Shown here: positions 35,095 to 42,362 of the stretch, one piece after another | How positions within the stretch are numbered: position 1 is the stretch's first letter | How the letters are laid out: each line of letters opens with the position of its first letter | From: Clostridiales bacterium | GTDB taxonomy: Bacteria; Bacillota; Clostridia; Christensenellales; CAG-314 | NCBI GenBank assembly: GCA_022508375.1 | Contig: JAFLVJ010000001.1 | Location: 130,857 to 194,856, forward strand | Direction of reading: 5' to 3' | Length of the DNA: 64,000 bases | Notes under the pieces: generated by a model | Database searches by the model: none | Seen by the model: only the letters and a program-made list of their open reading frames with translations | Told to the model about the DNA's origin: nothing | Program-made: the position numbers and the translations under genes

Positions 35095-36114
35095 TTATCC
35101 TTTGGTACCGCTCTTGGATACCCCGCGCATGATGTACTTGCGGCAGAATATGAACAGAATGAACAAAGGCAAACTTACCATGCAAACAGCCGCCATCTTG
35201 AGCGTGTTGAGCGGGTCACTGTCGCCGTATTTACCGTTGTACAACTGTCCGCCACGGTCAACGAATGAGCCTGTTACCCAGTTGGTCATCATCTGCCATT
35301 GCTTATCGTTTACCAAGCGCGGCCAAATGTAACTGTTCCAGGTTCCGATAAACTTGAGTAGCGTTATCGAAATAAGCGTGGGAGCCGTCAACGGCACCAT
35401 TACTTTTATCAGGTATCCCATGTCGCTTAGTCCGTCCACCTTCGCCGCCTGATACAGCGAGTTGGGAATCTGCATAAAATTGTTCCGTAGTAGGTAGATG
35501 TAGTACACGCTTACAAGGAAAGGCAGTATCAATACCGTGTAGGAGTTACGCATCTGCAAGCTGGAAACCGTTAGATAGTTGGACAGCGTAAACAATTCGC
35601 CGGGAATCATCATGGTTGCAAGCATAATTGCAAACAGGATGTTTTTACCTGCAAACTTCATGCGCGCAAACGCGTACGCGGTAAGAATAGTAATGATTAC
35701 GCCGATTGTTGTTGACATCAATCCTACAACCAACGTGTTAGTCAGCATACGCCAAAATGTCGGCGAGTTGGAACTGGTTGATTGATTCATGATAGCCGAA
35801 TAGTTCTTCCACATGAATGTATGGGGGAAGAAGGTGGGCACCGCCAAACGGTATTCTTCCTCAGTCTTGAGCGAGGAAATCACCATCCAGTAGAAGGGAA
35901 GGAACGCCAAAATTGCGCAAAACGTAAGGAAAATATACACAAATACATTCTTGACGATATGCATTGTTTTTTGTTTTTTCAGTTCCTTTTGTACGTCCAG
36001 TTCGGACGTTTCTTCGAAGTGAACCGTTTGAGGACCGTCGGCAGTTGCGAGAGCCGGTTGTAACGTAGTATTTTCGGGAGCTACGATTTGTTCTTTTTCA
36101 ATATTCTTTTTCAT
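35095..36114 (-). CDS. carbohydrate-type ABC transporter permease (UgpE/MalG family)
   Basis: Membrane permease, 339 aa, six helices, with a longer cytoplasmic N-terminus (about 1-50) than usual. EAA loop YQAAKVDGLSDMGYLIKVMV; FIGTWNSYIWP and VINNS-type N-terminus are typical of the MalG/UgpE class. Lies 12 bp after the companion permease. The TAA stop is followed at once by a dispersed hairpin element. Confidence 0.92.
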   Translation of the reverse strand: MKKNIEKEQIVAPENTTLQPALATADGPQTVHFEETSELDVQKELKKQKTMHIVKNVFVYIFLTFCAILAFLPFYWMVISSLKTEEEYRLAVPTFFPHTFMWKNYSAIMNQSTSSNSPTFWRMLTNTLVVGLMSTTIGVIITILTAYAFARMKFAGKNILFAIMLATMMIPGELFTLSNYLTVSSLQMRNSYTVLILPFLVSVYYIYLLRNNFMQIPNSLYQAAKVDGLSDMGYLIKVMVPLTAPTLISITLLKFIGTWNSYIWPRLVNDKQWQMMTNWVTGSFVDRGGQLYNGKYGDSDPLNTLKMAAVCMVSLPLFILFIFCRKYIMRGVSKSGTKG

Positions 36115-36126
36115 ATCGTCGCCTCC

Positions 36127-37197
36127 TTATCTGTAAGTTGTGTGTTTCTTGGTGATTCGGTTGTTAATGAACGTTATCACCATGATGATTACGAACAGTA
36201 TCAACGAACCGGCAAAGGCTAAACCTGTCTTGTCGCCTTCGATGTACTTGTAAATGTATCCGACCATGGTACCCATGTCGTAGTTGAGACCCATCTGTTC
36301 TCCGAATATACCTACTACTGCCGAGTACTGTTTCATACCGCCCATGATACCGGTTACAAGCAAATATGTAATTTGCGGTGAAACCATGGGGGTCGTTATG
36401 CGCCACAATGTCGTCCAACGACTTGCGCCGTCCACTTTTGCAGCGTCGTAGTATTGCTTGTTGATGCTTTGAAGCGCACTGAACAGAATCAGTATCTTAA
36501 AGGGCAGTCCGCTCCAAACTTCGTACACCATCAGCACGATGTACTTAGCCCAAGGGATATTCAAACGTCCGTTAAACAGTTCCCAAACGGGGGATTCTAC
36601 TTTATCCGTCCATTTAATGGGGTTGTTTCTTAAGCCAAGTATAAGATTGATTATACCAACAGTATCTGTATTTGATTTTGTACCAATAACGGTAAAGAAT
36701 GTCGCGAAAACAGCGCCCATTGCCAACGCGTTGGTAAGGTAAGGCAGGAACAGTATCGTTTGGTAAGCCTTTTGCACCTTCTTTATGGAGTTGAGCGCAA
36801 CGGAAATGAGCAAAGCCAGTATTGTGGAAACGGGTACGGAAACAAAGGTAAATACAAGCGTATTTACAAGGCACTGAACGAAGTCTGCGCCACCGCTGTT
36901 TTTGTCGCCCTTAACAACGTGAACGAAGTTACTGAAGCCCCATCCGTCGTAATAGCCGGTAATACCGTTGTAATCCTGCTTGAATGCGTTGATAAATGCC
37001 GCCACTATCGGGTAGAAGGTAAATATCAACATAAGTATCAGCGCAGGAGCAACAAACAGCCAACCGCTTTGCGACCTTACACCCCTACGGAACCTTTCGC
37101 CGCGGGACAGCGTCGGAGTAGCCACCTGATCTTCATTTAAAACAAGATCCGCCTCTACTTCCTTTGCCGATTTGTTGCGAAATTTATTTTTTGCCAT
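36127..37197 (-). CDS. carbohydrate-type ABC transporter permease (UgpA/MalF family)
   Basis: Membrane permease, 356 aa, with a basic cytoplasmic N-terminus, helices from about 47 and the EAA loop YYDAAKVDGASRWTTLWRIT. FYPIVAAFINAF at the first helix is typical of the UgpA type. Overlaps the ATPase stop by one base, so the pair is tightly coupled. Confidence 0.92.
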   Translation of the reverse strand: MAKNKFRNKSAKEVEADLVLNEDQVATPTLSRGERFRRGVRSQSGWLFVAPALILMLIFTFYPIVAAFINAFKQDYNGITGYYDGWGFSNFVHVVKGDKNSGGADFVQCLVNTLVFTFVSVPVSTILALLISVALNSIKKVQKAYQTILFLPYLTNALAMGAVFATFFTVIGTKSNTDTVGIINLILGLRNNPIKWTDKVESPVWELFNGRLNIPWAKYIVLMVYEVWSGLPFKILILFSALQSINKQYYDAAKVDGASRWTTLWRITTPMVSPQITYLLVTGIMGGMKQYSAVVGIFGEQMGLNYDMGTMVGYIYKYIEGDKTGLAFAGSLILFVIIMVITFINNRITKKHTTYR

Positions 37198-38285
37198 TAG
37201 CGTATCCTCTCTTCAGTTTCGGCGTTAAACAAGAATACCTTGTTGGGTTTAAGCTTGAATCTGAGCTTATCTGCGTCTTTGGGAAGCGCTACGTCGCTGT
37301 CGATAATGCAACGTACAGTGGGTTTAGTTGAGCTTTCGTGCGTCGATACAACGGACTTATCGCGACCCATAACTTCGACGTGATCTACGTTCAACGTAAG
37401 CACGTTTGTGCGAATACGGTTGTTGGGTTCGTAAATAAATCCTTCGGGTCTGATACCTACGTAAACTTCCTGATCGGCAACGTCCGTTTCGAGGATAGCC
37501 TCGTCGCCTATGTAAATCTTACCGCCTTCAACCTTGCCCTTGAAGATATTGATGGGCGGCGTGCCGAGGAAGTTGGCAACGAACAGGTTATTGGGGTCGT
37601 CGTAAATGCCTTGAGGTTCGCCGATTTGTTGCACTATGCCCAGCTTCATAACAACCATTATGTCGCATATTGACATTGCTTCTTCCTGGTCGTGGGTTAC
37701 GAACACGGTTGTGATACCCGTTTCGCGTTGAATACGCTTGATTTCTTCACGCGTTTGCAAACGTAAACGTGCGTCCAAATTGGACAACGGTTCGTCCAAA
37801 AGCAACACGTTGGGCATCTTGACAAGGGCGCGGGCAATGGCGACGCGCTGTTGCTGACCGCCGCTCAGTTCGTTGGGCTTACGTTGAAGAAGATCCTCAA
37901 TCTGAACCAGTCTTGCAGCGTCCAGTGCGCGAGCGTTGCCTTCGTCCTTCTTGATACGCATGTTGTCCAAGGGGAAACGAATGTTTTGCTCCACCGTCAT
38001 GTGCGGATACAACGCGTAGTTTTGGAACACGAGTCCGATACCGCGTTTCTCTGCTGCGAGAGTTGTAACGTCCTGCTCGTCAAACAAAATCTTGCCCGAC
38101 GTTGGAGACTCAAGTCCCGACAGCATAAAGAGTGTTGTGGATTTTCCGCATCCGGAAGGTCCAAGCAGACCGACAAGTTTACCGGAGGGTATTTCGATAT
38201 TCATATCGTCAACCGCTCTGACCTCTTTCTCGCCTTTCTTTCTGCCGGGGAAAATCTTTGTTAGGTTCTGAAGTGTAATTTTCAT
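37197..38285 (-). CDS. ABC transporter ATP-binding protein (UgpC/MsmX family)
   Basis: ATPase of 362 aa driving the importer. Walker A GPSGCGKSTTL, signature LSGGQQQRVAIARAL, Walker B LLLDEPLSNLDARLR, switch His VFVTHDQEEAM, then a MalK-like TOBE domain (about 240-362, VYVGIRPEGF). In many Firmicutes one MsmX serves several importers; here the gene is inside the transporter operon, pointing to a dedicated ATPase. Confidence 0.93.
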   Translation of the reverse strand: MKITLQNLTKIFPGRKKGEKEVRAVDDMNIEIPSGKLVGLLGPSGCGKSTTLFMLSGLESPTSGKILFDEQDVTTLAAEKRGIGLVFQNYALYPHMTVEQNIRFPLDNMRIKKDEGNARALDAARLVQIEDLLQRKPNELSGGQQQRVAIARALVKMPNVLLLDEPLSNLDARLRLQTREEIKRIQRETGITTVFVTHDQEEAMSICDIMVVMKLGIVQQIGEPQGIYDDPNNLFVANFLGTPPINIFKGKVEGGKIYIGDEAILETDVADQEVYVGIRPEGFIYEPNNRIRTNVLTLNVDHVEVMGRDKSVVSTHESSTKPTVRCIIDSDVALPKDADKLRFKLKPNKVFLFNAETEERIR

Positions 38286-38290
38286 AAGCG

Positions 38291-39589
38291 TTAAACCTCT
38301 CGCTTTATTATTTTTATTTTTACGTCCATTTTGTACCCTTCCACCTCTAAATTATCTGGAAGGTTTGTCGGAGCATACGACCTGTTCATATCGATGAACG
38401 GATTGACGTAAACCCCCGCCTTAATACGTTCTGTAACCGTGTAGTTGTTTTCCTTCAACAGGATAAACACAATTTCCACGTCGCTGTTGGTGTACTTGAT
38501 TTGAACGCTCTCGTTGAAGTCGGGAACAGCCTCCAAATCCAGCGACACTGTGACCATACTGTAGTAATCGTGTCCGAAAACTTCGTCTTTTTTGAGATTT
38601 GTCTTCTTTTTCGGTTGCACCTTGCACACTTTGTACAAAAACCAGCGGAAAAGTTTAATTATGTAGTGACTGCCAAGCAGGAAATCCGCAATTATGTATA
38701 TAACTACGAAATACGCCACAACCACCAACGACGCCGCAACGTTTGCTTGCTTGTTTACCGCCTTTTGAACCGTTTTGTAGTCGGTGTTGTACGCATCAAC
38801 CACCACGTTGTCCGTATTTTCCACGTAGCCTTTCCTATAGGTCAGATACAGCTCCTCAATTTCATTGTGAAGCGCGTCCAGTTCGCTATCGCTGCTCGCT
38901 ACGGCAATACGTTTTACAATATCGTTGTATTGTTCAATGAATTCGTCAAATTGATGGAAGTACTCGCTATCGAAACTGAGCGAAACGTCATCTAAACTCC
39001 GGTACAACTCACCCTTACTGTCGTAAAGTTTCATTCCACCTATGCCATCCACCGATTCCAGCAGATAATCCGCTAGGTTCAACACGATAAAGCCGTAATT
39101 TTTGTGGGTGGCTATTCCGTCCCTCTTTCCGTCTTCGTCGTTGTCGAAATCCAACAACTCAATGGTTACTACTTTATTTACGTCGGCAATATCGGTGACT
39201 TCCAACCTAGTTTGGTTACCGCCCTGCTTGTAGGTGTCGTAGGTCTTGCTCGTTCCGTACACAAACCCCCAAAAAGTCTTGTACAGAGTTCCCTCCTGCA
39301 AGGCGTTGGCGTCTTCTTCGCTAGGTTCGTCGGCAGGCATAACCGCTTCAAACAGTACTATACCCGACGTGTCGTCAAAGCTTTTGCTATATACGGGCTT
39401 TTTACTGAAATAGTTTGCAGTAACCAACATCGCCGAGTAGTAATCGCCGCTTTCAAGCGAATCTTCGATAAAGTTCGGCAACTTGTTGAAGTTGTAAAAA
39501 TACGGTGGCAATGTAAGAGCAAGAATTATTCCCATCAAGAACGTAAAGAGATAATAAATTATCTTTGGAAATAATTTGCCTTTTTTCAT
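38291..39589 (-). CDS. membrane protein of unknown function linked to the ABC importer
   Basis: Unrecognised 432-aa protein. One helix at about 7-30 (IIYYLFTFLMGIILALTLPP), a large outer domain (about 31-285) rich in Asp/Glu, a second helix region (about 288-312, VVVAYFVVIYIIADFLLG) and a cytoplasmic beta-rich C-terminus (about 330-432) containing VFGHDYYSMVTVSLDLEAV. Placed 5 bp before the ATPase start and right after a small membrane protein, so it is part of the importer operon. It could be an accessory sensor or substrate-presenting component; no function can be assigned. Confidence 0.7.
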   Translation of the reverse strand: MKKGKLFPKIIYYLFTFLMGIILALTLPPYFYNFNKLPNFIEDSLESGDYYSAMLVTANYFSKKPVYSKSFDDTSGIVLFEAVMPADEPSEEDANALQEGTLYKTFWGFVYGTSKTYDTYKQGGNQTRLEVTDIADVNKVVTIELLDFDNDEDGKRDGIATHKNYGFIVLNLADYLLESVDGIGGMKLYDSKGELYRSLDDVSLSFDSEYFHQFDEFIEQYNDIVKRIAVASSDSELDALHNEIEELYLTYRKGYVENTDNVVVDAYNTDYKTVQKAVNKQANVAASLVVVAYFVVIYIIADFLLGSHYIIKLFRWFLYKVCKVQPKKKTNLKKDEVFGHDYYSMVTVSLDLEAVPDFNESVQIKYTNSDVEIVFILLKENNYTVTERIKAGVYVNPFIDMNRSYAPTNLPDNLEVEGYKMDVKIKIIKREV

Positions 39590-39592
39590 ACG

Positions 39593-39859
39593 CTATTTAG
39601 CGCCGTCCTCATTTTGAACGGAGTCCTGCGGCTCCTCGTTTGCAGGTTGTTCTTCGTCTGTCACAATGCCTTGGTTAGCTTTAAACGCTATTTCTCTCTT
39701 TTTAAGATTGTCGCGTTGCTCTTGGTATTGCTTTTTGTTTATTACGGGAATCAAAAAATAAATTCCCACAATAAGCGCAACCGCAACGCCACACACAATA
39801 AAAAAGCCAATGTCCCAACCGGGGAGACTATTGTTAGCAGCCGCCAGTAATTTGAGCAT
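39593..39859 (-). CDS. small single-pass membrane protein, first gene of the importer operon
   Basis: 88 aa from ATG 39859, which stands after GGAGGAAATT; the frame reaches 39871 with a TTG that overlaps the ribosome site and is rejected. One helix at about 14-36 (GFFIVCGVAVALIVGIYFLI) is followed by a charged coiled segment (about 40-65, KKQYQEQRDNLKKREIAFK) and an acidic Gln/Asn-rich tail. No family recognised. A TTGACT-17-TATAAT promoter precedes it. Confidence 0.7.
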   Translation of the reverse strand: MLKLLAAANNSLPGWDIGFFIVCGVAVALIVGIYFLIPVINKKQYQEQRDNLKKREIAFKANQGIVTDEEQPANEEPQDSVQNEDGAK

Positions 39860-39908
39860 AATTTCCTCCAATTTTTTATTGTATAAGTAAATATACCTTT
39901 ACTTTAAA

Positions 39909-39937
39909 ATTATATCATTCGAAAAACGTCCAGTCAA
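39909..39937 (-). promoter_or_regulatory. promoter of the ABC importer operon
   Basis: Minus strand TTGACT (39932-39937), 17-bp spacer, TATAAT (39909-39914) preceded by TGA. Confidence 0.75.
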
Positions 39938-39980
39938 TACACAATTGTATGACATATACTAAACACATTTACAACAGTAT

Positions 39981-40205
39981 AAAAGAAAAACAAGCGCCGT
40001 CAAATAGCGCTTGTTTAGTTATAACATTATAAAATGAAGTGCGCAAAAATGCGCCTTATTAGACGTCAAAGTGGACTTGTATTTTTGGTTAAATTTAATT
40101 TGTTTCGACATTGCTCACCAATTGCCACTTCATCAAGCCACTTCAGGCTAGTTGCGTCTAAGTCTTTGTCATTACCGCTACACACAGACGACAAAGATTA
40201 TTTAC
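39981..40205 (-). ncRNA. candidate structured small RNA, about 220 nt
   Basis: No credible coding frame, yet a full transcription unit is visible on the minus strand: a consensus promoter (40212-40240), predicted start near 40205, and a terminator with stem AACAAGCGC/GCGCTTGTT and TTTTTCTTTT at 39981-40016. Inside, complementary pairs occur in nested order: CTTTGTC/GACAAAG near the 5' end, TTAGACG with CGTCTAA enclosing GAAGTGGC with GTCCACTTT, AGCC-tgaagt-GGCT, and GCGCA-aaaa-TGCGC before the terminator. The size would suit 6S RNA, but I cannot match it to 6S, SRP RNA, tmRNA or RNase P RNA by eye. It lies between glmS and the importer operon. Confidence 0.5.
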
Positions 40206-40211
40206 AACTGT

Positions 40212-40240
40212 ATAGTAAACTATTTGGTTTCAAATGTCAA
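40212..40240 (-). promoter_or_regulatory. consensus promoter of the candidate small RNA
   Basis: Minus strand TTGACA (40235-40240), 17-bp spacer, TACTAT (40212-40217). No start codon with a ribosome site follows. Confidence 0.7.
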
Positions 40241-40360
40241 ACATTTTGACGTTATTTGACGAAGATGTTATATAGCACAATATCATTGTGATTTATAACG
40301 TAAAAATTACCACAATCCCTATAAGTTACTTTACAACCGTAGCAAGGTGTCGCATACAGG

Positions 40361-40451
40361 AACGGCACGGGCGAGGGTGTTTCGAAAAAGTGACTCCGAT
40401 AGGGGAACGTAGCGTCAGCGAAGTGGGGAATCTTTTTCGAAATTCCCGAGC
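40361..40451 (-). repeat. structured element directly after the glmS stop
   Basis: On the minus strand it starts right after the glmS TAG. GGGAATTTCGAAAAAG (40447-40432) pairs with CTTTTTCGAAACACCC (40390-40375), two mismatches in 16. The enclosed part has GATTCCCC, a TGACGCTACG run and CCCCTATCGGAGTCA, which allow inner pairing. There is no T-run. Confidence 0.5.
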
Positions 40452-42227
40452 CTACTCCACAGTAACCGACTTGGCGAGGTTGCGCGGTTTGTCCACGTCC
40501 CGTCCCAAACGCTTTGCCACGTAGTACGCAAGTAGCTGTAACGGCACAACGGAAACTATCCCGTACAGCGCCTTGTGTACGTCGGGCAGTATTATGGAAG
40601 TGTCGGCAAGTTCACCGGGACCTACGCTTATAACGCTTGCACCCCGCGCCACTACTTCGTTTACTGAGGAGCTCATCTTGTCGCTCAGCTCGTCGCAGGT
40701 GTGTATAGCAACTACCGTAACCCCCTTTTCCATAAGCGCAAGGGTGCCGTGTTTCAGTTCACCCGCGGGGTATGCTTCGGAGTGAATGTAGCTTATTTCT
40801 TTTAGCTTAAGACTGCCTTCGCATGCCGTCGGATAGTCGGTTGTTCGCCCTATGTAAAACACTGCCGAACTATCTTTTACGCTCTCAGCAATGCGTGCAA
40901 TTTCGTAGCTATTTGCAAGGATTTGGTCAATAGCAACGGGCAATTTATCAATACCGTTTACTATTTCTATGTACTCATTTTCGCTAACCGTTTGTCGAAT
41001 TCGCGCAATATCAAGTATTATCAGCAGCAAGGTTACAAGCTGACAGTTATATGCCTTGGTGCTTGCAACGGCGAACTCACCGCCTGCGTAAATATTGACG
41101 AATCCGTCGCATTTGAAGCGCAGCGACGAACTTGACGTGTTGGTTACTGCATACGTGTAACCGCCCTTGTCCCGTACCCTTTCCACTGCACTGATGGTAT
41201 CCGCCGTTTCGCCGCTTTGACTTATAAATAGCGCTAAGGTATTGCCGTCAACTGGGTAATTATCGTATATAAATTCACTGGCAATTACAGGCAAAATATC
41301 CAGGTCAAGATACTTTCTTGCAACGCTTGCCACCTGCAATCCACTGTTGTAAGCGGTACCGCAACCGATAAGATATATCCGCGATAGTTTTTTTATCCGT
41401 TCAGCGTCTATTTTCAAACCGCCGTCACGAAAGTAGCCTGCCTTGGCTAGCCTGATTTTGGACGGGATTTCGTATATTTCCTTCAACATGAAGTCGCCAT
41501 CTACTTGCTCCATTTCTTCGGCTCTTTCCGGCGTGAAGAACTCCACCATGATAGGATTACCGTTAAAGTCGTAGAAATGCGCTCCGTTCCTACCCACCAC
41601 CACAACCGTCTTATCGGGGGTGACAGCTACCTTACTTGCCCAGTGGGATACGCAACGGATATCCGAACATAGATAAATTCCGTTATCCGACACGCCCACC
41701 ACAAGCGGACTTTTGTTCTTGATTGCGTACAGGTTATTGTCGTAAGCTGTGGTTATCGCTATGGCGAAGGATCCGACAAGACTGTTTGCCGTTGCCAACA
41801 CCGTACCGAAAACGCTATCCGAGTAGTTGTTTTGCAGTAGGTGCGCTACCGTTTCGCTGTCTGTTTGCGACGTAAATACCGCGCCACGCGAACAAAACTG
41901 TTTTTTGAGTGTTTGGTAATTTTCGATGATTCCGTTATGTACTACTGCGAAACACTTATCCGGCGAAAAAAACGGATGAGCATTGTCCGTTGACACCGCT
42001 CCGTGCGTTGCCCAACGCGTGTGACCTATTGCAATGCTACTGTCCAATCCGTTCGGTAGATTTTTTTCAAGATTATGTAACCGTCCGACCGATTTGTATA
42101 TATTTATGCCGTTATGCCCCTTTATCGCAATGCCAGCCGAGTCGTAACCGCGATATTCAAGATATTTCAACGCCTGCAAGGTAATACCTGTGGCATGCTC
42201 ACCTATCATTCCAAAAATTCCGCACAT
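40452..42227 (-). CDS. glmS: glutamine--fructose-6-phosphate aminotransferase (isomerizing)
   Basis: Makes glucosamine 6-phosphate for wall synthesis, 591 aa. Cys2 in MCGIFGMIGEHAT is the glutaminase nucleophile; GHTRWATHG and HNGIIENYQTLK belong to that domain. Two SIS domains follow (GCGTAYNSGLQVA, FISQSGETADTISA, and the ending PRNLAKSVTVE). The gap before the start is too short for the glmS ribozyme found in many Firmicutes. AAAGGAG precedes the ATG. Confidence 0.97.
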   Translation of the reverse strand: MCGIFGMIGEHATGITLQALKYLEYRGYDSAGIAIKGHNGINIYKSVGRLHNLEKNLPNGLDSSIAIGHTRWATHGAVSTDNAHPFFSPDKCFAVVHNGIIENYQTLKKQFCSRGAVFTSQTDSETVAHLLQNNYSDSVFGTVLATANSLVGSFAIAITTAYDNNLYAIKNKSPLVVGVSDNGIYLCSDIRCVSHWASKVAVTPDKTVVVVGRNGAHFYDFNGNPIMVEFFTPERAEEMEQVDGDFMLKEIYEIPSKIRLAKAGYFRDGGLKIDAERIKKLSRIYLIGCGTAYNSGLQVASVARKYLDLDILPVIASEFIYDNYPVDGNTLALFISQSGETADTISAVERVRDKGGYTYAVTNTSSSSLRFKCDGFVNIYAGGEFAVASTKAYNCQLVTLLLIILDIARIRQTVSENEYIEIVNGIDKLPVAIDQILANSYEIARIAESVKDSSAVFYIGRTTDYPTACEGSLKLKEISYIHSEAYPAGELKHGTLALMEKGVTVVAIHTCDELSDKMSSSVNEVVARGASVISVGPGELADTSIILPDVHKALYGIVSVVPLQLLAYYVAKRLGRDVDKPRNLAKSVTVE

Positions 42228-42300
42228 ATACCGTCTCCTTTGTTATGTGATAGTATATGAAGAAACTCAACTAAGCGTGCTTAGGCGCAATTTGCAATAC

Positions 42301-42340
42301 AAAACGCTCGAAGGTTGACCGTTATCAAACCCTCGAGCGC
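42301..42340 (-). terminator. intrinsic terminator after the XRE-LRR gene
   Basis: Minus strand CGCTCGAGGGTTTGA pairs with TCAACCTTCGAGCG, one mismatch, then TTTTG. Separates this gene from glmS. Confidence 0.75.
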
Positions 42341-42362
42341 CATTCTTCATTTGTTGTTATTC

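Noticed and set aside
40034-40249. 71-codon plus-strand frame in the glmS-importer gap
   Set aside because: No ribosome site; the opposite strand carries a promoter, paired segments and a terminator, which explains the region better as an RNA gene.
40288-40524. 78-codon plus-strand frame ending STVTDLARLRGLSTSRP
   Set aside because: It is the complement of the conserved glmS C-terminus plus the structured repeat; this spurious product is common in annotations.
42228-42300. glmS ribozyme upstream of glmS
   Set aside because: Only about 70 bases lie between the preceding terminator and the start, too short, and the ribozyme core is not present.
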